The notes below the pieces were generated by a model that ran no database searches, was not told the DNA's origin, and saw nothing but the letters and a program-made list of their open reading frames with translations. Shown one piece after another: positions 7,734-17,109 of a DNA stretch of 34,719 nucleotides. Each line of letters begins with the position of its first letter. The first letter of the stretch is position 1. The position numbers and the translations under genes are program-made. Source of the stretch: Thermoproteota archaeon (lineage in GTDB: Archaea > Thermoproteota > Thermoprotei_A > Sulfolobales > Desulfurococcaceae); the NCBI GenBank assembly GCA_030550615.1, contig JAUQPA010000014.1, positions 1 to 34,719 of the forward strand. Reading direction: 5' to 3'.

Positions 7734-9038
7734 ATGGTTTTCAAAGTATACATTGAGACCTATGGTTGTGCGCTAAATAAAAGCGATGAAGCATTAATGA
7801 AGACCAAGCTGGAAGAAAGAGGACACAGGGTAGTTAACTCTATTGATGAAGCAGATGTGATTATACTTAATACTTGCGTTGTTAGATTAGATACAGAGTA
7901 CAGAATGCTTCATAGAATAAAGGAATTAAGGAATTACTGTGAGAGAACGGGTAGAAGATTAATAATAGCGGGATGCATGTCTAAAACCCATCCCTACACC
8001 ATTAGCTTGATTGCGCCAGAAGCTTCCCTTATTTCACCTCAAAACGCTGATAAAGTATACTTAGCCGTTGAGAACTCAAACAGAGTACTTCTATTAGAAG
8101 GCAGGCGTACAAGAGATGCAATAGGACTCGCCACGGGTAGCAGCGTGGTTCCTATTCCAATACAGGAGGGGTGTTTAAGTAACTGTAGCTTCTGCATAAC
8201 GAAACATGCGAGAAGGGAGCTTGTTAGCCATAGCATAGAAGCAATAGTGAATATTGTTAAAAAAGCGGTTAGAGAAGGAGCGGTGGAAATAGAGCTTACA
8301 GGCATGGATCTAGGTGCCTACGGAGTAGACTTATACAGGCGGAGAAGTCTACCAGCTCTTCTAGAGAGAATTACAAAGGATGTTGAAGGAAACTACATGC
8401 TCAGAGTAGGAATGATTAACCCAGAGCACATGGTGGAAATAATGGATGATTTAGTAAACATTATTAAAAACTCACGTAGAATATACAAATTCCTTCATAT
8501 ACCACTTCAATCTGGGAGCAATAAGCTCTTGAAGTTGATGAATAGAAAGTACACGGTGGACGATTATAGAGAAATAGTTAGAGAAATAAAGAAGCATATT
8601 CCAGATGTGAGTATTGCAACGGACATTATAATTGGTCACCCAGGGGAAGATGAAGAAGATTTCGAGGAAACATTGAAGATAATTAGGGAACTGGAATTTG
8701 AACGAGTACACTTAGCTGGCTATAGCATTAGACCTCTCACATTATCTGCTTCCATGCCCCAGATTAATACAGCTGCGAAAAAGGAGCGGTTAAAGAAAGC
8801 ACTCGATGTTATAATTGAAGTTGGATTGAAAGTGAGGAAAAAATACCTTAATAGAATTGTCAACGGCTTTGTAACTGAGAGAACAAACACGTGGATTGCA
8901 AGATTAGATAATTATATACCAATAGTAATTAAGAACAATATTGGCTTAAACTATGGTGAATGGGTAAATATCCATGTTGATGAAATAACGTTTTTCGATA
9001 TAAGAGGATATGTTAACTCGAAGGAGTTATTCCCTTGA
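7734..9038 (+). CDS. tRNA methylthiotransferase (MtaB/CDKAL1 type, radical SAM)
   Basis: A 434-residue methylthiotransferase expected to convert t6A to ms2t6A at position 37 of ANN-decoding tRNAs. The N-terminal UPF0004 domain supplies Cys12, Cys48 and Cys81 for one Fe-S cluster. The radical-SAM motif C-x3-C-x2-C is Cys147, Cys151 and Cys154. A TRAM-like domain fills the C-terminal 60 residues. ATG 7734 has a GGAGG-rich leader. The 3' end overlaps the convergent RCK gene by 26 bp. MiaB is excluded because the substrate isopentenyladenosine is absent from archaea (family knowledge). Confidence 0.92.
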   Translation: MVFKVYIETYGCALNKSDEALMKTKLEERGHRVVNSIDEADVIILNTCVVRLDTEYRMLHRIKELRNYCERTGRRLIIAGCMSKTHPYTISLIAPEASLISPQNADKVYLAVENSNRVLLLEGRRTRDAIGLATGSSVVPIPIQEGCLSNCSFCITKHARRELVSHSIEAIVNIVKKAVREGAVEIELTGMDLGAYGVDLYRRRSLPALLERITKDVEGNYMLRVGMINPEHMVEIMDDLVNIIKNSRRIYKFLHIPLQSGSNKLLKLMNRKYTVDDYREIVREIKKHIPDVSIATDIIIGHPGEDEEDFEETLKIIRELEFERVHLAGYSIRPLTLSASMPQINTAAKKERLKKALDVIIEVGLKVRKKYLNRIVNGFVTERTNTWIARLDNYIPIVIKNNIGLNYGEWVNIHVDEITFFDIRGYVNSKELFP

Positions 9039-9693
9039 TTTTACCTAGGAATTTCTCATCTTGAGCTAGAATAAACAATATGTGACCAGGCACGAGCTCC
9101 ATGTCCGGTTGCGCTGGCACTATCTCCTTGCCATTGTACACCATTAAAACCTGGGCGTTTTCCTCTTCTAAATGAAGCTCCTCAAGCTTCGTATATGCTG
9201 CTAGATCATCCTCTCTTATTGTCACAGCATATATCCTTAGTTCACTAGCTGGAAGCTGTGCTACTACGCGGGGGTTTACTAGGGATGTAAGCATTTGTTT
9301 TATAACTCCAGCGGTTATAGCTGGTTTAATAACGGGTATTCCTAGTTTCAGGTTCTTAACTATCTCCGCTACTTTATCGTCTTTGAAAACACCTATCCTA
9401 ATTGGTACATTGAACTGTGTTGCAATAGCTAATACCAGGAAATTAACCTCGTCTTTACTAGTGAGAGCTAGAACTACATCTACTTCACTCATATCTATGT
9501 TTTCATATATGGACGTATCCGTGGCATTACCTTCGATGACAAGCACGTCACCTAGTCTCTCAAGTGCTAATCTTCTATCAGGGTCGTTTTCGATAATTAC
9601 AACTTGATCAATGAGATCCCGAAGCACCGGGTCCTTCAATAAAGTTTCAACAGTATCTCCTCCACCAGCTATAAGCATACTTATCTTAGCCAA
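9013..9693 (-). CDS. TrkA-like RCK (potassium-channel regulator) protein
   Basis: A 226-residue protein with an RCK/TrkA-N Rossmann domain (residues about 1-120) and a TrkA-C domain (about 135-220). The nucleotide-binding loop AGGGDTVETLL near residue 9 is followed by the acidic strand end VVIIENDP typical of NAD-type RCK domains. Such proteins bind nucleotides and gate K+ channels or transporters at the membrane. No pore gene is adjacent in this window, so its partner is unknown. It overlaps the 3' end of the methylthiotransferase gene tail to tail. Confidence 0.88.
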   Translation of the reverse strand: MAKISMLIAGGGDTVETLLKDPVLRDLIDQVVIIENDPDRRLALERLGDVLVIEGNATDTSIYENIDMSEVDVVLALTSKDEVNFLVLAIATQFNVPIRIGVFKDDKVAEIVKNLKLGIPVIKPAITAGVIKQMLTSLVNPRVVAQLPASELRIYAVTIREDDLAAYTKLEELHLEEENAQVLMVYNGKEIVPAQPDMELVPGHILFILAQDEKFLGKIKGITPSS

Positions 9694-9814
9694 AACAATC
9701 TACCACTAAATATTCTTACATCTATATTATCTGTTATACATATCTCCGCTTATAATAAAAAACATAGCATAAGAGAGCACATTCCACAAGGTAAATCAAA
9801 TTCGCATCAAGATA

Positions 9815-9824
9815 AAATATAAAC
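9815..9824 (+). promoter_or_regulatory. TATA box for tRNA-Arg(UCU)
   Basis: An AT-rich block AAATATAAAC lies 39-48 bases before the tRNA 5' end, which would start transcription about 15-20 bases before the tRNA. The call is by consensus and spacing only. Confidence 0.4.
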
Positions 9825-9862
9825 CTCCCTTAACTTCATAAGGATAAGGGATTAGAGTAAAT

Positions 9863-9958
9863 GGGCCCGTCGCCTAGCCAGGATAGGGCGCCGGCCTTCT
9901 AAGCGCCGGCGGGTTCGAAGACAGCCGGAGGCCCCGGGTTCAAATCCCGGCGGGCCCG
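9863..9958 (+). tRNA. tRNA-Arg (TCT) with a 21-nt intron
   Basis: The gene is 96 nt long and gives a 75-nt mature tRNA with acceptor GGGCCCG/CGGGCCC and discriminator G. The anticodon stem is CCGGC/GCCGG and the spliced loop is CTTCTAA (anticodon TCT at 9898-9900). The intron at 9902-9922 sits at the canonical 37/38 site. The bulge-helix-bulge is good: CTTC (9896-9899) pairs with GAAG (9917-9920), with bulges TA^A and AC^A. The intron also carries a GCCGG copy (9905-9909) that could compete for the anticodon stem. CCA is not encoded. A near-identical partner gene lies at 33690-33785. Confidence 0.95.
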
Positions 9959-10076
9959 CTTCATCCCGGCTTGTTAACTTTACGTTAAGAGTACTGGATT
10001 CTATGTTATCGAAAGAAAACTTTTAGAATATAAATTAGTATACAATAAAAACTTAGGTAGTTAGGTAGTATTTATG

Positions 10077-12812
10077 CTAGTGCCTGCAGAGGATTTTCCT
10101 TAATGCTTCCAATACGGTGTTCTTATCGAATGTCCCAGCGGCTTTAAGGATTACGTGGTCTGGTTTACCACCTCCTTTGAACCCGTGTATGGATAGGGGT
10201 TTGATTATTTCTCTGAGATCAATATTTATTTCGCGAGCTTTCAACGGATCCACTGAGATCTCAACCGTGTCGCCTGTTATTACCACGGTTAGAATCTTGT
10301 AGTCGAACACTATTTTATCCAACAAGGATTTAATTAACTTCTCGTCGCGTAGTGGAAGCTCTATTACTGATGCATCTACGTTGCATATGTTCATTGTTTC
10401 TTTTAAAGCAGTTTCAATAAGGTATTTCTCCGTGACTTCTCGGTATTTGTTCACTAGTGCTGCCTGCTCCTGGTGTTCGCTATGTAGTTTTCTAATAGCT
10501 GTCACTAGATCCTGGTCTTTGGCGTTGATGATTGATAGAACTGTTGCTTTCTGCTCCTCGAGTTCCCTGATGTAATCAACTAGTCGTGTTCCAGCTATGA
10601 ACTCTAATCTAACGACGCCGTCCTGTATTCTCTCGTAGTTCACTATCTTTACTCCACCTATCTCAGCGGTGTTAAATACGTGTGTTCCATAGCATGCTTG
10701 TGCATCCCATCCAGGTATTTCCACTATTCTCAATGTTTGAGTGTGAATTGCTCCTCCTTGATGTATTTTTAAACCGTATTTCTCCTCTGCTTTAAACCTA
10801 TCTAAGTAATTGAATTCAAGGTTTATTCTATTGTTAATAATCTCGTTTGCAACATCCTCGATTTTCTTGATGAGATCAGGTGTCAATGGTTTATGATGTG
10901 TTATATCAAGCCGAGCTTTCTCAGTTGTTTTCTCGGCTCCAGCCTGCCATACATGCTCGCCCAGGACTCTGCGAGCAGCTGCGAGAACAACGTGCGTGGC
11001 TGTATGATGCTTCATTAATTTATATCTCCTATCCCAGTTAATTTGAACGAGAACACTATCTCCGGGTTTAAATTCAGGGGCTCGATCTAACACGTGAACT
11101 ATGACATCGCCTATTTTACCTACATAGTCTATTTTATATATGTTTGAGCCATGAATAATGACTCCTTCATCATGATCCTGGCCGCCGGCCCATGGATAAG
11201 CAACTGTTTTATCTAGTACAACGTATTTACCGTTTACTCCGAGAACAACTGCGGACGTTGATGTAATATATGGATTTTCATGGAATAATCTACGGGTTTC
11301 CTTGAATCCCATAGTCCACTTAACAATATCATCGGGGAATTCGTGTTCCCTTGATTTAATTAAAACACCTGGAGATGAATGCTTTGAAGCAATTAGTGAG
11401 TAGAAGTCCTTTGGGATCTCAATGATTACACCTTGCTGGGATGCTCTCTCGGCGATGAACTCGGGGGGTATTCCGTGCGAATCATAGAGTTCAATTAAAT
11501 CCCCGACTCCAATAGTTTTTTTCTTTTTAATTACTTTATCGACTACCTCGATTCCTTTCAATACGTTATTCACAAACTTGTTAACTTCGGTAGTTAAAAC
11601 ATCCACGATGTATTCTCTGTTCTTCTCGAATTTACCATAAATATAGTCTCCTTTCCAGTGATTTACTTGTTTATCTACGAGTAGTATGATTAAATCAGGT
11701 AGCCTATGGTACTCTACTCCTAGCTTAACTAGGTTTCTAATCAGTCTTCTTATCACCAATCTAGCTAAGTATCCTTCACCTGTGTTTGAGGGAACTATTC
11801 CATCTGATAACATTAGGGAAATTGTTCTGATGTGATCGAGCGTGCTGTATAGGTAAACAGAGTTCACTAGTTCCTTCACGTAGCCCCTGAACTCTGTTGA
11901 TTCAACTTGTTTAACGAGATCGTTGATTCCACTTAGTTCTTTATCGCTCAGCAGGTAGACAATCCTCTTTAGTACATCATGTGGTGGTTCATCAATTCCT
12001 AAGATATCTGCGTACTCTTTAACTAATTTTCCATAGATACTGTGAAAACCCGTGGGCGCCCTCTGAGTAAGCCATGTAATTCTCTCGATCCCATAGCCGC
12101 AATCTACGACAAGCACGGGATTTAATTCGTGTTTCCCGTTGATAACTTTATAAGCCATATGTACTAGTGTAGCAACCTCCATACCATCTACTAATACCTC
12201 TGGCGCAGGACCCGCGTTTCCCCCACCCTCCCACCAACCTTCCTTAAATACTATGTCATCGAGATCTAAACCTATTTCCTTAGTGAAGAAATCTATAGTG
12301 TTTTCAAATATTCCTTCTGACCAGTAGATTATCTTGTTGTTTTTGTTGAAAGCATGCATGCCTCCCATTTCAAAACTTGATAAATGCCTTCCAAAAGTTA
12401 ACCCCACGTTATCTATGTCGGTTAGCCTTATGGAGGGCTGTATTATTACTAGAGGATTATGAGGCGGATCAACGAGGCCGTCTGTTGCTTCCGGTTGGAA
12501 AACAACAATGGAAGCGATTGTCAAGTAAAGATCGTTCCTCCACTTGGCTAGAACAGGGTAAGGATCAACGATTTCGTGACCACGTTTCTTCAGAAAATTC
12601 AGGAATTTTTCTCTAACTTCAGCGAGGCTTAAGGGTTTAACCCCCCTGTAGTCTTTATACAGGAATTCATATTTACTACAAGGTCTATCTGGACAAGTAT
12701 CTCTTGGAACCCTGCTCCAAAAGTATTCTCCACAGATTTTGCATCTATATCTTTCGTATCCATATTGTTTACTCAAGTATTCATAATTAACGTCGACTCT
12801 CAACGTAGTCAC
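10077..12812 (-). CDS. alaS: alanyl-tRNA synthetase, archaeal type
   Basis: A 911-residue class II synthetase that charges tRNA-Ala. The N-terminal extension with Cys24, Cys27, Cys40 and Cys45 is the zinc-containing domain of archaeal AlaRS. The catalytic domain follows; the editing domain carries HHTATH near residue 597 and CYGTH near residue 705, which hold zinc and clear mischarged Ser/Gly. The C-terminal segment ends with a DHHA1-like glycine-rich block (HGFKGGGKPDH). Length is normal. The gene appears to be transcribed alone, between a tRNA-Arg gene and the L12 end of the ribosomal cluster. Confidence 0.97.
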   Translation of the reverse strand: MTTLRVDVNYEYLSKQYGYERYRCKICGEYFWSRVPRDTCPDRPCSKYEFLYKDYRGVKPLSLAEVREKFLNFLKKRGHEIVDPYPVLAKWRNDLYLTIASIVVFQPEATDGLVDPPHNPLVIIQPSIRLTDIDNVGLTFGRHLSSFEMGGMHAFNKNNKIIYWSEGIFENTIDFFTKEIGLDLDDIVFKEGWWEGGGNAGPAPEVLVDGMEVATLVHMAYKVINGKHELNPVLVVDCGYGIERITWLTQRAPTGFHSIYGKLVKEYADILGIDEPPHDVLKRIVYLLSDKELSGINDLVKQVESTEFRGYVKELVNSVYLYSTLDHIRTISLMLSDGIVPSNTGEGYLARLVIRRLIRNLVKLGVEYHRLPDLIILLVDKQVNHWKGDYIYGKFEKNREYIVDVLTTEVNKFVNNVLKGIEVVDKVIKKKKTIGVGDLIELYDSHGIPPEFIAERASQQGVIIEIPKDFYSLIASKHSSPGVLIKSREHEFPDDIVKWTMGFKETRRLFHENPYITSTSAVVLGVNGKYVVLDKTVAYPWAGGQDHDEGVIIHGSNIYKIDYVGKIGDVIVHVLDRAPEFKPGDSVLVQINWDRRYKLMKHHTATHVVLAAARRVLGEHVWQAGAEKTTEKARLDITHHKPLTPDLIKKIEDVANEIINNRINLEFNYLDRFKAEEKYGLKIHQGGAIHTQTLRIVEIPGWDAQACYGTHVFNTAEIGGVKIVNYERIQDGVVRLEFIAGTRLVDYIRELEEQKATVLSIINAKDQDLVTAIRKLHSEHQEQAALVNKYREVTEKYLIETALKETMNICNVDASVIELPLRDEKLIKSLLDKIVFDYKILTVVITGDTVEISVDPLKAREINIDLREIIKPLSIHGFKGGGKPDHVILKAAGTFDKNTVLEALRKILCRH

Positions 12813-12965
12813 CAGTGCTGAGACCTAAACTAAAAATAGATACAAGGATTATTTAATTATGGGGTATAAACTCAACTGTTCAACTAGGAAGCTGGATTAT
12901 TGCTAGAGATTGAAAATCACTAAAAACCTCGTTTTCTTCATTAAGAGGATTTCTCGGTGAAACCA

Positions 12966-13292
12966 CTAGCCGAATAGTGCTGAGAATCCTTCTGCGAGTG
13001 CTTCTTCGCTTAGTTCTTTTGATTCTTCTTCCTTCTTCTCCTCCTTCTTCTCTTCCTTTGGTTGCTCAGCAGCTGGAGCAACTTGTGCTGGAGCAGCAGC
13101 TACGGGTGCCACAAGAGCTTGTTCAAGAACTTTAGCTATGTCAATGTTCTTCACAGCTGCTACTAGCGATTTCACACGTACATCATCTACGGTTATACCA
13201 GCGGCTTCGAGAACTCGCTTTAGGTTTTCCTCGTTTATTTCCTTACCTGCCTTGTAAAGCAATAATGTTGCATATACGTACTCTATATCCAT
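12966..13292 (-). CDS. rpl12: ribosomal protein L12 (P1-type stalk protein)
   Basis: A 108-residue acidic stalk protein which recruits translational GTPases. A helical N-terminal dimerisation/P0-binding domain is followed by an Ala/Pro-rich hinge, a charged Lys/Glu run and the conserved tail ELSEEALAEGFSALFG. The start is ATG 13292 just after a GGGGTG site; GTG 13295 overlaps that site. It is the last gene of the cluster, about 55 nt after P0. The last 91 bp are identical to the end of the P0 gene. Confidence 0.96.
   Translation of the reverse strand: MDIEYVYATLLLYKAGKEINEENLKRVLEAAGITVDDVRVKSLVAAVKNIDIAKVLEQALVAPVAAAPAQVAPAAEQPKEEKKEEKKEEESKELSEEALAEGFSALFG
12967..13057. repeat. 91-bp perfect direct repeat, copy 1 (3' end of rpl12)
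   Basis: This segment encodes the charged hinge and the C-terminal tail of L12 and ends within its stop codon. It is identical, base for base, to 13352-13442. The match stops one base before the third stop-codon base (TAG here, TAA in P0). Confidence 0.9.
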
Positions 13293-13350
13293 CACCCCTA
13301 GTCTAAGCCTCTAGGTTAAGATGTGTTAAAAGGTTTTTAAATACTCATAT

Positions 13351-14364
13351 TTAGCCGAATAGTGCTGAGAATCCTTCTGCGAGTGCTTCTTCGCTTAGTT
13401 CTTTTGATTCTTCTTCCTTCTTCTCCTCCTTCTTCTCTTCCTCTCTCTTGGTTTCCTGTTTTTGTGGTGTTGGGAGTTTTACTTCTAACCCTAGCTCCGG
13501 AGCATGTTTTGAAAGCTCGGTTGCGAGTGCTAGGGCTTTCGCCTGTGCAATTTGTATCACGTATTCGGCTGTCTCCGCTGTTATGAAACCTGCTTCTGCT
13601 GCCAGTGCTAGTGCATGCTTATATGCTCTTGTAAATACTACTTGTAGGACTACCGGCTCGGGTATAACCAATTCGGCGCCTAGCTTCAATGCATCCACAA
13701 CAGCCAGCTTGATCATATCCATGTATTCTGAAATATTCAGTTTTAATTTATCACCCGGTATTATTAAACCGCCGTCCCGGCCACATTTGATTTTAACTTT
13801 AATTTCCTTGAGAGCCAAGCCGAGTTTTTGTAGCAATGCAGCTAAATCAGATGAGATTACATCACCTGGTTTAGCCACCACCGTGTCTTTTGCTACGTGT
13901 ATTACGTTTCCTTGAACTTTCGTAGGTATTTTTAATCTGCCGAACGTGCTTAAAACAGGGCCAGCGGGGAGACCGGTGTTTCCCTCAGGTATAACTATTT
14001 CCTTATCTACTACTTCTCCGGGTCCATAAAAGTCCTTTGTGGTGAAGTTTTGAACAATATCAGCGACTTCAAATGCATTCATACTTGTAAATATCAACAT
14101 TACTTGGCCAGTCATATATGGTTCAAGCTCCTTCACCGGTAATCCAGCTGCTTCAAATGCTTTCAGGGCTATTCTGGGTTTAACTACCTTTAGAACAGCA
14201 CTTTTACTTAGTTTCTTGCGAAGCATCTGCACGTGTTTAGCGGGTATTCCAGTTAAATCAACAACTAGAAACGTTGGATATTTCTCAATTAATTCAACTA
14301 GTTCAGCATTTAACTTTAACTTCCATTCCGGTATTCTTTTATGCTGTGCTTTAACCATACTCAT
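13351..14364 (-). CDS. rpl10: ribosomal protein L10 (P0)
   Basis: A 337-residue P0 protein which anchors the L12 dimers to the large-subunit rRNA near L11. The N-terminal rRNA-binding domain is followed by the archaeal/eukaryotic insertion domain, the helical spine that holds L12 dimers (alanine-rich region around residues 235-290), and a charged tail ending in the same ALAEGFSALFG as L12. ATG 14364 follows a GAGGTG site by six bases. The order L11-L1-P0-L12 is conserved in archaea. Confidence 0.97.
   Translation of the reverse strand: MSMVKAQHKRIPEWKLKLNAELVELIEKYPTFLVVDLTGIPAKHVQMLRKKLSKSAVLKVVKPRIALKAFEAAGLPVKELEPYMTGQVMLIFTSMNAFEVADIVQNFTTKDFYGPGEVVDKEIVIPEGNTGLPAGPVLSTFGRLKIPTKVQGNVIHVAKDTVVAKPGDVISSDLAALLQKLGLALKEIKVKIKCGRDGGLIIPGDKLKLNISEYMDMIKLAVVDALKLGAELVIPEPVVLQVVFTRAYKHALALAAEAGFITAETAEYVIQIAQAKALALATELSKHAPELGLEVKLPTPQKQETKREEEKKEEKKEEESKELSEEALAEGFSALFG
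13352..13442. repeat. 91-bp perfect direct repeat, copy 2 (3' end of rpl10/P0)
   Basis: Identical to 12967-13057, in the same orientation. It encodes the tail that P0 shares with L12. Similar protein tails are known across archaea; identity at every third codon position is not required by that. Confidence 0.9.
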
Positions 14365-14378
14365 TTATTACACCTCTA

Positions 14379-15026
14379 TTAAAGAGACACCTCTACTGGT
14401 ATACCCATGGTTGTTTTAAATATCAATTTACCTATATTCGCGAATCTAGCGGGCAGCTTACTTTCAATAGCTGAGAGAACGGCTATGGCGTTTTCTGCTA
14501 AATCCTCGGGATTCATATCCTCGGAGCCTATAATTGTCATTATTACAGGCTGGTCTTTTATGCGCACGAGAACAGTGTTCTTATATCTTGAAACCAATGC
14601 TTTCACAGCACCACCTGAAGGTAAAGGCACAGGTATTTTACCCCGAGGTCCCAGAGCGGGACCCAGTACTCTTCCTACAGTCCCCATTAAGTCTGGTTTA
14701 ACTAATATCCAATCACATTCAGATGCTATTTTCTTAGCTTGTTTCTTATTTAGTTCACGTAGCTCCGTGCTCAGTATTATTCTATGAGCCCCGGCTTCCT
14801 TAACGCCCTCCGCTATGTCCGGATCACATACTACGCATACTTTTGCTTCTTTACCTCTACCTTTAGGTAGATAAACAACTTCCCTTATCTTTAACTGCTG
14901 TGATTTTATATCAACATCTTTTAGTACTATTACTAGCTCCACGCTTTGTTTAAAGTTTCGGCCTTTACCTAGATCAATCGCTTTCGAAATATACTTAGCT
15001 AATATGTCTTTACTGGGTAGAGACAT
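14379..15026 (-). CDS. rpl1: ribosomal protein L1
   Basis: A 215-residue L1 protein of the large-subunit stalk that handles the E-site tRNA. The conserved block MGTVGRVLGPALGPRGKIP (rRNA-binding region) is clear. Length fits the archaeal family. ATG 15026 follows a GGGGTG site by five bases, and the gene lies 4 nt after L11. In many archaea L1 represses its own operon by binding the mRNA leader; I did not find an obvious mimic of the rRNA site here. Confidence 0.97.
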   Translation of the reverse strand: MSLPSKDILAKYISKAIDLGKGRNFKQSVELVIVLKDVDIKSQQLKIREVVYLPKGRGKEAKVCVVCDPDIAEGVKEAGAHRIILSTELRELNKKQAKKIASECDWILVKPDLMGTVGRVLGPALGPRGKIPVPLPSGGAVKALVSRYKNTVLVRIKDQPVIMTIIGSEDMNPEDLAENAIAVLSAIESKLPARFANIGKLIFKTTMGIPVEVSL

Positions 15027-15030
15027 TCAA

Positions 15031-15540
15031 TCACCCCGCTTTCTCCCATTCCTCCTCATACTTGGAAATAACATCGTCGTAAAACCCTTGCTCAACGAGA
15101 CGAGTAATCTCCTTGGGGTCTTTTCCATCAACAGTTATACCAATAGAGCGAGCTGTTCCTAGAATAGTTTTTACAGCTGCTTTAAGTGTTTTAGCCGTTA
15201 ATTGCTCTTTTTTGAGAATAGATATCTTAACTATTTCTTCGAATTTTAAATCCCCTATTTTCTTGTGAATAGGGTCTCCCGTGGGCTCCTTTGCTCCAGC
15301 TGCTTTCATTAATAATGCAGTTGTTGTTGGAATACCAACCTTAACCTCGAATTTACGTGTATCGGTGTCAATAATCACCTCCACTGGAACAGGCAGGCCC
15401 TCGTAGTCTTTGGTAGCTTCATTTATTTTATTTACAACTTCTACTACGTTTAACTTATAGGGGGATAAGGCTGGACCTATGGGCGGCCCGGGTGTAGCTT
15501 TTCCTCCTTCCACTATGAACCTCAGTGTTTTCTTCACCAT
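15031..15540 (-). CDS. rpl11: ribosomal protein L11
   Basis: A 169-residue L11 of the GTPase-associated centre. The N-terminal domain contains the proline-rich [20 protein letters not shown] block, and the C-terminal rRNA-binding domain contains [16 protein letters not shown]. Length is typical for archaea. It starts at ATG 15540, after an AGGTGG site that lies in the 3' end of the Spt5 gene, from which it is separated by 2 nt. Confidence 0.97.
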   Translation of the reverse strand: MVKKTLRFIVEGGKATPGPPIGPALSPYKLNVVEVVNKINEATKDYEGLPVPVEVIIDTDTRKFEVKVGIPTTTALLMKAAGAKEPTGDPIHKKIGDLKFEEIVKISILKKEQLTAKTLKAAVKTILGTARSIGITVDGKDPKEITRLVEQGFYDDVISKYEEEWEKAG

Positions 15541-15542
15541 GT

Positions 15543-16016
15543 TTAACCACCTTTCTTCTTAACATAATTAATTGGTATAGTTATAGGTATGGAAAACGTA
15601 GCCTCTAATAGATTAACTGTAAGAGTATTTTTGGTTTTATCAATTGATACTATTCGCGCTCTCATACCTCTGAACGGCCCTCTTGTTATTTCTACTTCGT
15701 CTCCCACATTGATCTCCTCGGCTACGGATTTTGGTTTAAGCATATTTAAAAGGTCATTAAAAGAAACCTTTAATAACTTATGAGTTGACGTGTATTTTAT
15801 ATTTGATAGCAAATTATAAATCTCTGCGGGTTTACTTGTCTCTATGAAAACAAAGCCTTTAACTCCAGGTGCAACGAGAATACTAGTTACTCCTGTTTCC
15901 TCTCCTTTGCTGATCTTATCTAGGACTCGTCTTTCAACTATGAATGCTACGTCTAGTTCTCTCCCGGAGGTTGTTCTCACGGCGAAAACTGATGGTTGTT
16001 GATGCTCAGCATCCAT
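15543..16016 (-). CDS. spt5: transcription elongation factor Spt5 (NusG family)
   Basis: A 157-residue archaeal Spt5 with an N-terminal NGN domain (about residues 9-95) that clamps RNA polymerase and a C-terminal KOW domain containing [19 protein letters not shown]. With Spt4 it increases processivity; the spt4 gene is not in this window. It is encoded between secE and rpl11, an order shared with the bacterial secE-nusG-rplK cluster. Confidence 0.96.
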   Translation of the reverse strand: MDAEHQQPSVFAVRTTSGRELDVAFIVERRVLDKISKGEETGVTSILVAPGVKGFVFIETSKPAEIYNLLSNIKYTSTHKLLKVSFNDLLNMLKPKSVAEEINVGDEVEITRGPFRGMRARIVSIDKTKNTLTVNLLEATFSIPITIPINYVKKKGG

Positions 16017-16022
16017 GTTTGA

Positions 16023-16202
16023 TCAACCCATGTACGGAAATAGTAATGTGTAAAATAAGAGTCTAATAATAAATGCTACAACACCAATAATTAGTAAACC
16101 AAGCATTGTAATTTTAAATACTGCTAGATACTCGTCCTTAGTTGGTTTACTTGATATTTGAAATATTCTTCTCCACGAATCAATCAACTCTCTTAAATTC
16201 AT
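16023..16202 (-). CDS. secE: protein translocase subunit SecE (Sec61 gamma)
   Basis: A 59-residue SecE, the clamp subunit of the SecYE channel. An amphipathic N-terminal helix with ELIDSWRRIFQISSKPTKDE is followed by a single membrane helix at about residues 34-56 rich in Leu/Ile/Val. ATG 16202 follows an AGGTG site by seven bases. It sits 6 nt before spt5 and 10 nt after ftsY. It is easily missed because of its length. Confidence 0.93.
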   Translation of the reverse strand: MNLRELIDSWRRIFQISSKPTKDEYLAVFKITMLGLLIIGVVAFIIRLLFYTLLFPYMG

Positions 16203-16212
16203 TAATTTACAC

Positions 16213-17103
16213 CTAGTTCTCTGCTGGAAGCACCTTATCCAGGTATTCTAAGGGATTAAAGGGCTTTAAATCTAAATAATCTTGACCTGTACCAACGAAT
16301 AAAATTGGTTTCTTGACAACGTAAACTAATGAAATAGGTACACCGCCTTCCTCATATGCATCAAACTTCGTCACTATGAATCCATCTACTCCTACTGCTT
16401 CGTGAAAGAACTTAGCTTGCTCCACTGCATCATTACCTGTTAATGCATCTACGACGAGCAACTTTAGATCAGGTTTAACAACTCTAGCGACCTTGCGTAA
16501 TTCATTTATTAAATCTATATCTGTGTGCATGCGTCCAGCAGTATCAATTAATATGACATCGAAGCCTCTTGAAGTAGCGAATTGAATACTATCGTATGCT
16601 ACGGAGGCGGGATCAGCACCATACTTACCCATGAATATAGGGATTTGTGTCCTTTCCGAGTGTTTCTTTAATTGCTCCTGTGCAGCAGCTCTGAAGGTGT
16701 CTGCTGCAACCATGAGTGGTTTATATCCATTTTTCCTGAGGTATACTGCGACTTTAGCTATTGTCGTTGTTTTACCTACTCCGTTTACACCCATGAACAT
16801 TATTTTATAGGGCTTCCTGGATTTTACGAGCTCATTGATATTTATCGAACCTGCTTCGTTGAAATAGCTAAGTATGATCTCGCGTAGTGTTTTAACTAGT
16901 TGTTTCTTGTCTCTAATTGCTTTGTTTTCGATTAACTCAATCAGCTTGCTTGAAATATCCTCTGCCACTTCAAATGCTACATCTCTACTTATTAATCCAA
17001 GTTTAAACTCCTCAACGGATTCTATTAGTTTTTCTTTCGAAGTAAGCAGAGAAGAAGTAGTGTCAATAAATTTTTTAAAAACATCTCTTAGTTTAGTAAA
17101 CAA
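16213..17103 (-). CDS. ftsY: signal recognition particle receptor FtsY
   Basis: A 296-residue SRP receptor GTPase that docks SRP-ribosome complexes at the membrane. It has the NG domain only, with a short N-terminal helix and no acidic A domain. GTPase motifs are GVNGVGKT (105-112), DTFRAAAQEQL (135-145), DTAGR (187-191) and TKFD (245-248). The start is a TTG at 17103. Its position directly before secE links co-translational targeting with the translocon. Confidence 0.96.
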   Translation of the reverse strand: MFTKLRDVFKKFIDTTSSLLTSKEKLIESVEEFKLGLISRDVAFEVAEDISSKLIELIENKAIRDKKQLVKTLREIILSYFNEAGSININELVKSRKPYKIMFMGVNGVGKTTTIAKVAVYLRKNGYKPLMVAADTFRAAAQEQLKKHSERTQIPIFMGKYGADPASVAYDSIQFATSRGFDVILIDTAGRMHTDIDLINELRKVARVVKPDLKLLVVDALTGNDAVEQAKFFHEAVGVDGFIVTKFDAYEEGGVPISLVYVVKKPILFVGTGQDYLDLKPFNPLEYLDKVLPAEN

Positions 17104-17109
17104 TTCTTA

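Noticed and set aside
13448-13915. A 155-codon open frame on the plus strand opposite the P0 gene
   Set aside because: It is antisense to rpl10/P0, rich in Ser/Ala from the mirrored codons, and has no ribosome-binding site. The P0 frame explains it.
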